Source of the DNA: Deltaproteobacteria bacterium
Lineage (GTDB): Bacteria > Desulfobacterota > Desulfofervidia > Desulfofervidales > DG-60
Length of the DNA: 21,730 bases
Direction of reading: 5' to 3'
NCBI GenBank assembly: GCA_021163945.1
Contig: JAGGTC010000035.1
Span: 1 to 21,730 of the forward strand
Below the pieces are notes generated by a model. That model was given only the letters and a program-made list of their open reading frames with translations, had not been told where the DNA came from and did no database searches. Shown here piece after piece: positions 1 through 8,261 of the stretch. Both the position numbers and the translations under genes were made by a program. Each line of letters starts with the position of its first letter. Position 1 is the first letter of the stretch.

Positions 1-66
1 TGTGATAAGACTGGTATAGAGAAGAAAAATAGTGCTACAATACACAAGAAAACTGCTTTTTTCATG

Positions 67-100
67 TATAATGGATAGCATTGATCAGTGCAATTGTCAA
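67..100. promoter_or_regulatory. Possible divergent promoter elements left of the first gene
   Basis: On the plus strand there is a perfect TATAAT at 67-72, but no good -35 box 16-18 bases upstream. On the minus strand TTGACA (95-100) and TATCCA (72-77) are 17 bases apart, and a TG lies one base before the -10. That arrangement would read leftwards out of the window. The two candidates overlap, so at most one may be real. The rest of 1-138 shows no gene. Confidence 0.3.
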
Positions 101-138
101 TATTTTAGCAAACAAACTAAACAAACCAGAGACCATTA

Positions 139-417
139 ATGAGGCTTCATCTTAAAAAGTTTGATGAATTCTTAAGAATCTTAATAGAGATGAGGGCCAT
201 CTCCAAGGAGGAGATGGAAAGGATCTCCCTCTATAAGGACAAAATCGCCCGCCAGGATAGATTTACCCTTGAGGAGTGTAAAGACTTTAGGTATTTGATA
301 GAGAAAATAAGAAAGGGGCTGCCAGATAAAAAAAGAAGGGATTTTGACTGGATTGCACCCAGCCTGCTCAGCTTTGCAGGTGCACCAATAATTGATGACT
401 TGATATTAAAGAAGTAA
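139..417 (+). CDS. Small protein of unknown function upstream of uvrB
   Basis: This 92-residue protein is not recognised. It is highly charged and looks helical: lysine- and glutamate-rich N-terminal and central parts (residues 1-70) are followed by a more hydrophobic C-terminal stretch around WIAPSLLSFAGAPIIDDLIL. There is no signal peptide or clear membrane segment. The ATG has only a weak ribosome site, and no better start lies nearby. It ends 19 bases before uvrB on the same strand, so the two are probably co-transcribed with the repeat protein behind uvrB. Codon use (AGG/AGA, ATA) matches the neighbours, which supports a real gene. Function is unknown; a link to repair rests on position only. 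Confidence 0.6.
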   Translation: MRLHLKKFDEFLRILIEMRAISKEEMERISLYKDKIARQDRFTLEECKDFRYLIEKIRKGLPDKKRRDFDWIAPSLLSFAGAPIIDDLILKK

Positions 418-436
418 TTTTGATAGAATATGATCT

Positions 437-2425
437 ATGTTTTGCCTTCACACCGAATATGAGCCAAAGGGGGATCAGCCAAAGGCCATCTCTGCCTTAG
501 TAGAGGGGTTAAAGGCCGGCTTGAGGCACCAGGTTCTATTAGGGGTAACTGGTTCTGGCAAGACATTTACTATGGCAAATGTAATTGCCCAAATAAACAG
601 GCCAACCCTTGTCATTGCCCCAAATAAGGCCTTGGCAGCCCAGCTCTGTGCTGAGTTTAAAAAACTCTTTCCAAAAAATGCCGTAGAATTCTTTGTAAGC
701 TATTATGACTATTATCAACCAGAGGCCTATATCCCAGAGACAGACACCTATATTGCAAAGGATGCCTCTATAAATGACACCATAGACCGCCTTCGCCACT
801 GTGCCACCCATGCCCTCTTGACCAGGAGGGATGTAATCATTGTAGCAAGTGTTTCTTGCATCTATGGCCTAGGTTCGCCTGAGGCATACCATGCACACCA
901 CCTGGTACTAGAAAGGGGAAAGGCCTGCCCAAGGGAGTGGGTGATCAGGCGGTTGATAGACATGCAGTATCAGAGAAATGACATAAGCTTTGAGAGGGGG
1001 ACATTTAGGGTAAGGGGGGATAGGGTAGAGGTCTTCCCTGCCTATGAGGATGAGGCGGCCATAAGGATAGAGTTTTTTGGCGATGAGGTAGATGGCCTCT
1101 ATATCATAGACCCACTAAGGGGAAGGGTCAGACAGAGATTAAAGGAGGTATTTATCCATCCTGCTACCCATTACATAGCGGAAGGGGAGAGGATGGATAG
1201 CATAATCTCTGCCATAAAGCAGGAATTGGATGAAAGGATCGCCTATTTTAAGGCAAAGGGAAGGTTTATAGAGGCACAGAGGATTAGGGAACGCACGCTT
1301 TTTGACCTAGAGATGATGGCCGAGATGGGGTTTTGTCATGGGATTGAAAACTATGCAAGATACCTGGATGGGAGAAGACCTGGTGAACCACCTTATACCC
1401 TGCTTGATTACTTCCCAAAAGACTATCTCCTATTTATTGATGAGAGCCATATCACTGTGCCCCAGATCAGGGGCATGTATTTTGGAGACCGCTCTAGAAA
1501 GGAGACATTGGTAGAGTATGGATGGCGCCTGCCCTCTGCCTTAGACAACAGGCCGCTTAACTTTGAGGAATTTGAGGAGCGCATAAATCAGGTAATCTAT
1601 GTATCTGCTACACCTGGCCCTTATGAGTTGAAAAAGGCAAAGGGCAGGGTTGTAGAGCAGATCATTCGCCCAACAGGGCTTATGGACCCAAAGATACATG
1701 TACGACCCGCTACAAACCAGGTGGATGACCTATTGGGGGAGATAAAGAGGCGTGTGGCAAGGGGTGAGAGGGTATTGGTGACTACACTGACAAAGCGCAT
1801 GGCTGAGGACCTAACCGAATACTATGCAAACCTTGGGATCAGGGTAAAGTATATGCACTCTGATATTGATACCCTAGAGAGGGTACAAATCATAAGGGAC
1901 CTAAGAAGGGGTAAGTTTGATGTCCTTATTGGGATAAATCTTTTAAGGGAGGGGCTTGACATCCCTGAGGTCTCCCTTGTTGCCATCTTGGATGCAGATA
2001 AAGAGGGCTTTTTGCGGTCAGAGCGATCACTGATTCAGACATCTGGCAGGGCATCAAGGAATGTAGAGGGGGAGGTAATCCTCTATGCAAATGAGATGAC
2101 ATATTCTATGAAAAGGGCAATCTCTGAGACAGAAAGGCGCCGTCGCCTTCAAGAAAGGTACAACAAGGAACACAAGATCACACCAGAGGGCATCAAAAAG
2201 TCATTAGATGACCTATTGAGTTCTATATATGAGGCAGATTACTATGAGGTGCCAGCAGTAGAGGAACCAGAGATCTCCTATACCAATAAGGAAGAGCTAG
2301 AAAGGGAGATACTAAACCTTACAAAGCAGATGAAGGCAGCAGCCAATGCCCTTGAATTTGAGCGGGCTGCACAGCTTAGAGATAGGATAAAGGTACTTAA
2401 AGAGATAGCCCTAAGAAACTATTAG
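437..2425 (+). CDS. uvrB: UvrABC excinuclease subunit B
   Basis: This is the DNA-damage-verifying helicase-like subunit of nucleotide excision repair. It is loaded by UvrA and recruits UvrC for dual incision. The 662-residue length is normal for UvrB. Visible motifs are the N-terminal FCLHTEYEPKGDQP signature, Walker A GVTGSGKT (36-43), the aromatic beta-hairpin region YYDYYQPEAYIP (89-100), Walker B DESH (335-338), VSATPG (389-394), motif V around LLREGLDIPE, motif VI at 535-542, and a C-terminal UVR domain (about 620-655) that binds UvrC. Motif VI reads TSGRASRN where TIGRAARN is usual, but the arginines are kept. The start fits the family N-terminus although no strong Shine-Dalgarno precedes it. 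The stop is followed after two bases by the next ATG, which implies translational coupling. Confidence 0.97.
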   Translation: MFCLHTEYEPKGDQPKAISALVEGLKAGLRHQVLLGVTGSGKTFTMANVIAQINRPTLVIAPNKALAAQLCAEFKKLFPKNAVEFFVSYYDYYQPEAYIPETDTYIAKDASINDTIDRLRHCATHALLTRRDVIIVASVSCIYGLGSPEAYHAHHLVLERGKACPREWVIRRLIDMQYQRNDISFERGTFRVRGDRVEVFPAYEDEAAIRIEFFGDEVDGLYIIDPLRGRVRQRLKEVFIHPATHYIAEGERMDSIISAIKQELDERIAYFKAKGRFIEAQRIRERTLFDLEMMAEMGFCHGIENYARYLDGRRPGEPPYTLLDYFPKDYLLFIDESHITVPQIRGMYFGDRSRKETLVEYGWRLPSALDNRPLNFEEFEERINQVIYVSATPGPYELKKAKGRVVEQIIRPTGLMDPKIHVRPATNQVDDLLGEIKRRVARGERVLVTTLTKRMAEDLTEYYANLGIRVKYMHSDIDTLERVQIIRDLRRGKFDVLIGINLLREGLDIPEVSLVAILDADKEGFLRSERSLIQTSGRASRNVEGEVILYANEMTYSMKRAISETERRRRLQERYNKEHKITPEGIKKSLDDLLSSIYEADYYEVPAVEEPEISYTNKEELEREILNLTKQMKAAANALEFERAAQLRDRIKVLKEIALRNY

Positions 2426-2427
2426 GG

Positions 2428-3789
2428 ATGAAATATAAAGAGGCATTAGATGGACTTTGGCAGGAACTAAAGGGGCCAACAAACTATGACCTGCGCTGCA
2501 TTATTGAGTATGTAAAACCACTTAGAAAAAGGGCTGCTAGTGAGCTTTTAAAGAGAGAACCGAGCAACTATGACCTATGGAGCATCATTGAGCATGTAGA
2601 GGAATTGAGGGAGGAGGCAGCAGAGAGGCTTCTTAAGAGGAAACCAACAAATAAAGACCTATGCTATATCATTAGATATGTAGAGCCACTAAGGGAGATG
2701 GCCTGGCAGATGCTCATTAGGCAAAGGCCGCTTAACTACCACCTATGCTATGTAATTCAATATGTAGAATCATTAAGGGAGCAGGCATGGCAGATGCTCA
2801 TTAAAAAGGGGCCAAGCAATGATTATCTTTGCTATATCATTAGATATGTGGAGCCACTAAGGATTGATGCCTGGAGGGAACTAATTAATAGAGGGGCAAC
2901 CAATAAAGACTTGTGCTACATCATTGAGCATGTAGAGGAATTGAGGGAAGAGGCAGCAAAAAAGCTGCTTAAGGGAGGGGCAACAAAGAGTGAGCTCTGT
3001 TGTGTCATTAGTTATGTAAAGGCATTTAGGGAGCAGGCATGGCAGATGCTCATTAAAAAGGGGCCAAGCAATGCAGATCTACGCTATATCATTAAATATA
3101 TAGAACATACAGAACCACTTAGGGAGGAGGCAGCAGAGAGACTGCTTAAGGGAGAGCCAAGCAATTATGACCTGCGCTTCCTTATTATACATGTAGATTC
3201 TCTAAGGGAGAGGGCCTGGCAGGCCCTTATTGGAAAAAATCCAAGCAATGAGGACCTATGTTATATAATCAAATGGACAGGGATATACAAAGAAGAGGCA
3301 GCAAAGAGACTCCTTTTAGAGAGGCCATCTACCAATCGGCCATGGGACTTTATTAAGATATCAGATTCCTTAAAGGTGCAGGCATGGAGAAAACTCCTTG
3401 AGAAGGGGCCAACAAACCGTGACCTCTGTTTTATTATAAGATATGTGGAATCACTGAGGATGGAGGCCTGGCAAAGGCTACTTGAAAGGGGGGCAACCAA
3501 TTTTGACCTTTGTTACATCATTAAACACGTAGAGCCATTAAGGGAGGAGGCCGCAAATAGACTCTTTGAGCAAAACCCAAATAGCTATGAAATAGGCTAT
3601 ATCTTTAAGTATGTAGATTCACTGAGGATAAAGGCCTGGCAAAGGCTTTTAAAGGAGAGGCCAAGGAATGCTGAGTGTATTGTTGAGCATGTGGAGTACC
3701 CACTCCCCAAGGAGATTATGAGCGGGGTCAAAAAATCGAACAAAAAAATCATTGATGAGATGATATATTTTGCCAATTTGGGAAATTAG
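2428..3789 (+). CDS. Alpha-solenoid protein of 28-residue repeats, coupled to uvrB
   Basis: This 453-residue protein is almost entirely tandem repeats. After a 16-residue cap come 14 units (residues 17-411), each 28 residues except unit 8, which is 31 with an HTE insertion. A degenerate unit and a basic C-terminal tail (412-453) follow. The consensus is about P-(S/T)-N-x-D-L-C-Y-I-I-x-(Y/H)-V-E-x-L-R-E-x-A-(W/A)-x-x-L-(L/I)-K-x-G, which reads as helix-turn-helix. Two flavours recur: one with AWQ-L-I in the second helix and one with EEAA-LL. This resembles HEAT/ARM- or LRV-type solenoids in general design, but I recognise no named family. There is no signal peptide, so a cytoplasmic scaffold or binding protein is likely. 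The ATG starts two bases after the uvrB stop. The stop overlaps the convergent downstream gene by four bases. Confidence 0.85.
   Translation: MKYKEALDGLWQELKGPTNYDLRCIIEYVKPLRKRAASELLKREPSNYDLWSIIEHVEELREEAAERLLKRKPTNKDLCYIIRYVEPLREMAWQMLIRQRPLNYHLCYVIQYVESLREQAWQMLIKKGPSNDYLCYIIRYVEPLRIDAWRELINRGATNKDLCYIIEHVEELREEAAKKLLKGGATKSELCCVISYVKAFREQAWQMLIKKGPSNADLRYIIKYIEHTEPLREEAAERLLKGEPSNYDLRFLIIHVDSLRERAWQALIGKNPSNEDLCYIIKWTGIYKEEAAKRLLLERPSTNRPWDFIKISDSLKVQAWRKLLEKGPTNRDLCFIIRYVESLRMEAWQRLLERGATNFDLCYIIKHVEPLREEAANRLFEQNPNSYEIGYIFKYVDSLRIKAWQRLLKERPRNAECIVEHVEYPLPKEIMSGVKKSNKKIIDEMIYFANLGN
2476..3660 (+). repeat. In-frame 84-bp tandem repeat array (14 units)
   Basis: The DNA of the solenoid gene repeats every 84 bases, with a single 9-base insertion in unit 8. 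Most units are diverged, but a 46-base block is identical at 2776-2821 and 3028-3073, exactly 252 bases (three units) apart. This indicates recent internal duplication or gene conversion between units. Confidence 0.85.
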
Positions 3790-4172
3790 CTAAGCAAGTC
3801 TGGACTCCTTAAGAAGGTCTGCCGAAATTTTTCCAAGACAAAGTTCTTTGGAAAACTCTCTTTAGATATATAGGGAATAATGTGTCTTTTAAGCCTCTCA
3901 ATCATTGTTTCAAATACATTTTTCTTTTCCTTTAAGGGTATCATCCTCCTCTGTTTTCTCTGTTGATAAACAAGGTAATGGCCTACTTTTTTTACAAATG
4001 GGCTATACCAATCAAGTGGACTGCCAAATTCCTTAAAATATTCATCCTTTACCTCTATCTTACACCTGGCAATAGCTATCACTGTCCAAAACCCTAGGGC
4101 CCCCTCCCTAGAGTCATCCCATAGCTCTAGAATAAGTCCATTCTTTAAGGGGATCTTATCATAAAGTACCAT
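3786..4172 (-). CDS. Conserved-looking protein of unknown function downstream of cysK-cysS
   Basis: This 128-residue protein has no signal peptide or transmembrane segment. It opens with an NGLILELWDDSRE stretch (residues 11-23). A mixed beta region follows, then a basic central part around YQQRKQRRMIPLKEKK, and then an amphipathic helical end containing SFPKNFVLEKFRQTF. From memory the architecture resembles small conserved hypothetical proteins of Desulfobacterota, but I cannot name a family. The ATG lies inside the end of the cysK-cysS reading frame (14-base overlap), so translation is probably coupled. The stop overlaps the convergent solenoid gene tail by four bases, and no terminator separates them. 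Confidence 0.7.
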   Translation of the reverse strand: MVLYDKIPLKNGLILELWDDSREGALGFWTVIAIARCKIEVKDEYFKEFGSPLDWYSPFVKKVGHYLVYQQRKQRRMIPLKEKKNVFETMIERLKRHIIPYISKESFPKNFVLEKFRQTFLRSPDLLS

Positions 4173-6477
4173 AGTCCCTCTTTCTCTTCCAAAAGGTCCC
4201 TTGGGGTGTATCTATAAGCTCAATGCCCCTCTTCAAAAGTTCCTCCCTTATCTTGTCTGCCCTCAGGAAGTCCCTTTTCTTTCTTGCAAAATCCCTCTCC
4301 TTTATCAGTCTTAAGGCCTCACTGTCAACTTCTTCCTCTGCAAACTCAATAACATTGAGTACACTATCTATCCTCCGAAAGGTGGATAAGACCTTATCCT
4401 TGTCCTCCTTACTCAAACCATCCCTTTGCAGGATGGGATTTACCTTGTGGATAAACTCAAAGATAGAGGCCAAGGCAGAGGATATATTCAAATCATCATC
4501 CATGGCCTTGACAAAACGCCTCTCTAGATAATTGATAAGGTCTGGTAGATTTTCAAAGTGGGGGCCAAGGGGGCAGTGTCTTACTTGAAAGATAAAGCTA
4601 TTTATTCGATTTAGGCTATGTCTTGCCGCATCAAGGCGTTTAAGAGAAAAGTTAAGTGGCCTCCTGTAGTGAGTGGATAAGAGAAAGAATCTGATCTCCT
4701 CCCCGCTATAGCCCTTCTCTAAAAGGTCATAGATGGTGATGCAATTTCCCGCTGAATAGGACATCTTTTTTCCATCGACAAATACAAGTTCACTGTGTAT
4801 CCAGTAGCGGGCAAACTGCCTACCTGTAAATGCCTCGGCAATGGCAATCTCGTTTTCATTGTGTGGGAATATCAAGTCAACACCACTTGTGTGGATATCA
4901 ATGGTCTTTCCCAGGTGGTGCATAGCCATAGCCACACACTCAATGTGCAGACTTGGCCTTACCTTTCCCCAATTTGTATCATAATAGATACCGGCCCTTA
5001 ATTCCGGCAGTGTACACCTTTTAAATAGGGTAAAATCCCTGGGATTTTCCTTTTCATAGCTGTCCAGGTCAACAGTCATCCCCAATCTTATCTTATCAAG
5101 ATTTATCTTAGAGAGCTTCCCATACTCCTTAAAGCGGGCAATGTCAAAATAGACAGAGTGGTGTTTTTCGTAGGCATATCCCTTTTTGATAAGATAGTCT
5201 GCAATCTCAATCATCTCCTTTATGTGTTCGCTTGCCCTTGGATAGCAATCTGCTGGTCTTATACCCAAGATATGAGAAATCTTTAAAAATTTTTCTATAT
5301 AAAATGAGGTCAACTCTGAGAGTGTCCTCCCCTCCTCCCTTGCCCTAGCAATTGTCTTATCATCTATATCTGTAATATTGACTACATGCTTTACACTAAG
5401 CCCCTTAAAGCCCAAATATCTATCAATCAGGTCTGCTACTACAAGCCTCCTCCACACACCTAGGTGGGGGACATCGTGTACTGTTGGCCCACATGAATAA
5501 ATGAGTACCTTATTAGGTGTAATGGGCCTTAGGAATTCCTTTCTGCGTGAGAGTGTATTATAGAGCCTTAAGGTGAGCTGTGGCCTCTCTATAAACAGGG
5601 AGGTACTTAGGTACCTATCCCCGCCATCAGGTAGGATGACTACTATAACCCCACTATCTAGTGATTTGGCCTTTTTTATGGCCACATACATGGCCGCGCC
5701 TGAACTCATGCCTGCCAGTATCCCCTCTTCCTTTGCCAGTCTTCTGGCCATATAGGTGGCCTCTTCCTCGGTCACATTTACCTTTTCATCCAAGAGCTCC
5801 TTTTTGTAAATCCCAGGCAGGTATGACTCCTTTAGGTTTTTTAGCCCTGGGATCATGTGCCCAAAAAATGGCTCTACCCCTACAATCTTTATCCTTGGAT
5901 TGTATTCTTTAAGCCTCTTGGCCACCCCCATCACTGTCCCGCTAGTGCCTATACCTGCTACCACCATAGTGACCCTTCCCTCTGTCTGTTCCCAGATCTC
6001 CTGCCCTGTGCCATTGTAGTGGGCAAGAAGATTATAAGGATTATTAAATTGGTCAGTGAGAAAATACCTATCTGGCTCTTCACGTGCCAATCTATATGCC
6101 TCCTCAATTGCCCCATCTGTCCCCAGCTCTGCTGGGGTAAACAAGATCTCTGCCCCATATGCCCTTAGGATTTGGCGGCGTTCTACACTTACTGACTGGG
6201 GCATGGTAAGAAGCAATCTATACCCCTTTACTGCGGCCACCATGGCAAGGCCAATGCCTGTATTTCCACTTGTGGCCTCAATAATTACCTTATCTCTATT
6301 AAGCAGCCCCTCCCTTTCTGCCCCCTCAATCATGGCCAGGGCGATGCGGTCCTTGATGGAGCCACTTGGGTTAAACATCTCAAGCTTGGCTAGAATCTTG
6401 ACCTTTTTGTTGGGGTTTAATCTCTTGATCTCTACAAGGGGGGTATTTCCAATGAGGGAGAGCAGGTAATTTCTCAT
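4159..6477 (-). CDS. cysK-cysS: Fused cysteine synthase / cysteinyl-tRNA synthetase
   Basis: One 772-residue frame joins two enzymes. Residues 1 to about 297 are a PLP-dependent O-acetylserine sulfhydrylase. It has PSGSIKDR with the PLP lysine (K42), the TSGNTG substrate loop (69-74), the GTSGT phosphate loop (177-181) and SSGAA (258-262). Residues from about 302 are a class I cysteinyl-tRNA synthetase. It has SCGPTV (C329), HLGV in the HIGH position (338-341), LHIEC (C514), PHNENE (H539, E543) and KMSYS in the KMSKS position (571-575). All four expected zinc ligands are present. HLGV, LHIEC (usually WHIEC) and KMSYS depart from the common signatures. The chosen ATG overlaps the upstream glycosyltransferase stop as ATGA; an in-frame GTG three codons earlier is possible. 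The fusion would couple cysteine synthesis to charging. Confidence 0.93.
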   Translation of the reverse strand: MRNYLLSLIGNTPLVEIKRLNPNKKVKILAKLEMFNPSGSIKDRIALAMIEGAEREGLLNRDKVIIEATSGNTGIGLAMVAAVKGYRLLLTMPQSVSVERRQILRAYGAEILFTPAELGTDGAIEEAYRLAREEPDRYFLTDQFNNPYNLLAHYNGTGQEIWEQTEGRVTMVVAGIGTSGTVMGVAKRLKEYNPRIKIVGVEPFFGHMIPGLKNLKESYLPGIYKKELLDEKVNVTEEEATYMARRLAKEEGILAGMSSGAAMYVAIKKAKSLDSGVIVVILPDGGDRYLSTSLFIERPQLTLRLYNTLSRRKEFLRPITPNKVLIYSCGPTVHDVPHLGVWRRLVVADLIDRYLGFKGLSVKHVVNITDIDDKTIARAREEGRTLSELTSFYIEKFLKISHILGIRPADCYPRASEHIKEMIEIADYLIKKGYAYEKHHSVYFDIARFKEYGKLSKINLDKIRLGMTVDLDSYEKENPRDFTLFKRCTLPELRAGIYYDTNWGKVRPSLHIECVAMAMHHLGKTIDIHTSGVDLIFPHNENEIAIAEAFTGRQFARYWIHSELVFVDGKKMSYSAGNCITIYDLLEKGYSGEEIRFFLLSTHYRRPLNFSLKRLDAARHSLNRINSFIFQVRHCPLGPHFENLPDLINYLERRFVKAMDDDLNISSALASIFEFIHKVNPILQRDGLSKEDKDKVLSTFRRIDSVLNVIEFAEEEVDSEALRLIKERDFARKKRDFLRADKIREELLKRGIELIDTPQGTFWKRKRDYGTL

Positions 6478-7682
6478 TCTACCCACTTTTTAATAAGATA
6501 TGGCTTTACCTTTTCAAATATTACACACTCATTTTCGATAAACTCTTCTGCCTCCTGGATGGAAAGCCTCCTTGTCTTCTTTACATAGGAAAGCACCTTA
6601 CCAAAATAGAGCGGTATTAGGGCATTGAGGAGCCTATATCTATCCAGGGTCTTTTGTTTATATGCGATGGCAAAGTCATAGAGGATCTTTGCCCACAACT
6701 CTGTTGGAAAGTCAAATTTCTCAATAGAAAATGTCTTTATTTCCTTAAGCTTATGGAAATTTGGCTCATATAAGGCCTCCTCCCATATAGATGCATATTC
6801 CTCAAAACCATTAAGAAAGCCAGTATAGAGTGCCCCTTCATTTATATTAACAGGGGGAGGCAGTTCTGTCTCTCCAAGCCCAAATCCATATATAGCGGTA
6901 GGCTTGCTCCATTTTACCTCATTCCAATTTTTGGCAAATTGAGACATCAAATCAAAGATTGTACCAATTACTTGAGAAAACATAGTCCCTAGCATCCTTG
7001 CTGGGTCCTTTTGTCTGTGGATCTTGGGGCGACCCATAAATGATTGACAGATGGGAAGGCCCTCGTTTATAGCCAGTGTAGTCATCCATATGTCTATACC
7101 AAATTGGCCTACCATCTCAGTCCAGTACCTCCCCTCAATATAGATCCTTAACATTTCATCAGAGAAGGCAAAGTCCCCACCAATTGGCTGCCGAATCCTC
7201 CTTCCATAGAGGGCCCTTGTCAAGGGATAGGCAATATTGTTTGTAATAGTCCCATCATATTTGTGGCGGACATAGAGTGGTGTAACAAAGGCAAAGTTGT
7301 TAAGGATGGGCTCTACAAAATTTTTGATCCATTTTGGGGTAATGCTCTTTAGGTCTGCATCTACAACAACAATCGCCTTTGCCTCCAACTCCCTTGCCTT
7401 ATAAAAGAGGTTCCTCAGATTGTTCCCCTTGCCTTTAATACCAGGTGGTGTTGAGATATAAATCTTTGGTATATCAGTAAGGGTATTGAGGAATGCCTCC
7501 TTAGTCTCATCTGTAGAGCAATTATCACAGTTTATGATTGCACACTTATACTCTGAGAAATATAGCTTTAAACCTTGGGCTACCTGTTTTGTTGTAAAGC
7601 CAATACAATCTGCCTCATTGTAAGATGGTATACCAACTATAATATCTGCTTTTCTTATACCTTTGGGGTTTTCCTCTATCAT
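6474..7682 (-). CDS. GT-A glycosyltransferase, glucosylglycerate synthase-like (GT81 type)
   Basis: This 402-residue cytoplasmic glycosyltransferase has a GT-A fold N-terminus: IPSYNEAD (18-25), NCDNCSTDET (51-60), GIKGKGNNLR (81-90) and the metal/nucleotide-sugar DAD motif (108-110). A long C-terminal half includes PIGGDFAFS (166-174) and a helical end. The overall pattern matches GT81-type enzymes, which transfer a sugar to glycerate or 3-phosphoglycerate to give glucosylglycerate-type compatible solutes. That assignment is from memory, and the acceptor cannot be read from sequence. It is the first gene of a minus-strand run and overlaps cysK-cysS by four bases. Only a weak ribosome site precedes its ATG, and the 99 bases between it and the divergent small ORF show no clear promoter. 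Confidence 0.8.
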   Translation of the reverse strand: MIEENPKGIRKADIIVGIPSYNEADCIGFTTKQVAQGLKLYFSEYKCAIINCDNCSTDETKEAFLNTLTDIPKIYISTPPGIKGKGNNLRNLFYKARELEAKAIVVVDADLKSITPKWIKNFVEPILNNFAFVTPLYVRHKYDGTITNNIAYPLTRALYGRRIRQPIGGDFAFSDEMLRIYIEGRYWTEMVGQFGIDIWMTTLAINEGLPICQSFMGRPKIHRQKDPARMLGTMFSQVIGTIFDLMSQFAKNWNEVKWSKPTAIYGFGLGETELPPPVNINEGALYTGFLNGFEEYASIWEEALYEPNFHKLKEIKTFSIEKFDFPTELWAKILYDFAIAYKQKTLDRYRLLNALIPLYFGKVLSYVKKTRRLSIQEAEEFIENECVIFEKVKPYLIKKWVE

Positions 7683-7781
7683 TTATGTTTTTTTACCTTA
7701 TATTCAAAAAAATTCAATCCCACCCATTGGTCAAGTCCCAATTTTCCTTATAACTTTCTCTGTTTCCTAGGTGATTACCAA

Positions 7782-7862
7782 ATGTATGCCCAGGTGGATG
7801 GAACCAGGTTTGACCGCAAATTGGCCGACCCCAAACTTGATGTTAATGTGAATTTTTGGTAA
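7782..7862 (+). CDS. Small ORF (26 aa) preceding the aspartic protease
   Basis: This short frame encodes MYAQVDGTRFDRK followed by LADPKLDVNVNFW. An AGGTG stands nine bases before the ATG as a plausible ribosome site. The last nine codons recur in the truncated copy on the minus strand at 11145-11171. Three of the five base changes there are synonymous and the other two give N to S and N to D, a pattern expected of coding DNA. The alternating residues and terminal aromatic would also fit the last strand of an outer-membrane beta-barrel, so it could be the remnant of a longer gene. It ends 21 bases before the protease start, and that order is kept in the copy. Function is unknown. Confidence 0.45.
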   Translation: MYAQVDGTRFDRKLADPKLDVNVNFW

Positions 7863-7883
7863 ATAGACAAAGGGGTAATGATA

Positions 7884-8261
7884 ATGGCTGTGATTATAAA
7901 AGAAATAAGGCTTAGGGGCTCCAAAGGCGAGATAGAAAGAGAGGCCATATTTGACTCAGGCCCTACCTATTCTTGCATCCATCCAGAGCTAGCAAGGGCC
8001 CTTGGCACAATCGAGCCACTGCCAGAGCCCATGGAGTTTAGCACTGCTAAAGAGGGTGAAAAGGTTACTGCTGAAGGAAGAGTAACCCTTAATTTCTACA
8101 TTGGTAAATATCGCTTCTCCGATGAATTCATGGTGATAGAAAAATTAAGTAATGGCGTGATCATCGGGGCGAAAACCCTTCAGGCCTGGAGACTTAAGCT
8201 AGACTTTGAAAGGGATGAAATTATCATTGACCCTAAAGTAACAAAGCTCTGGCTGCTATGA
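7884..8261 (+). CDS. Retropepsin-like (clan AA) aspartic protease domain protein
   Basis: This 125-residue single-domain protein has the retropepsin pattern. The catalytic FDSG is at residues 23-26 (Asp24), preceded by a beta-hairpin, and a hydrophobic-hydrophobic-Gly motif NGVIIGAKTL follows about 70 residues later. As in retroviral proteases one Asp per chain is present, so an active enzyme would be a homodimer. There is no signal peptide, so it is probably cytoplasmic. The start is set by AGGGG at 7871-7875: the ATG at 7884 is spaced eight bases from it, while an in-frame ATG at 7878 is too close. The duplicated copy at 11134 keeps the 7884-type ATG and has lost the other. Substrate is unknown. 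Confidence 0.8.
   Translation: MAVIIKEIRLRGSKGEIEREAIFDSGPTYSCIHPELARALGTIEPLPEPMEFSTAKEGEKVTAEGRVTLNFYIGKYRFSDEFMVIEKLSNGVIIGAKTLQAWRLKLDFERDEIIIDPKVTKLWLL

Noticed and set aside
2476..3660. CRISPR-like or non-coding tandem repeat
   Set aside because: The 84-base period is exactly 28 codons, the frame is open throughout, and variation follows codon positions.
6478..6486. GTG start three codons upstream for cysK-cysS
   Set aside because: The ATG at 6477 forms a standard ATGA overlap with the preceding stop and gives the usual CysK N-terminus; the GTG cannot be fully excluded.
7683..7781. Longer version of the small ORF reaching back into the glycosyltransferase start
   Set aside because: The upstream part is AT-rich, antisense to the glycosyltransferase and protein-unlike; only the codons from 7782 look coding.
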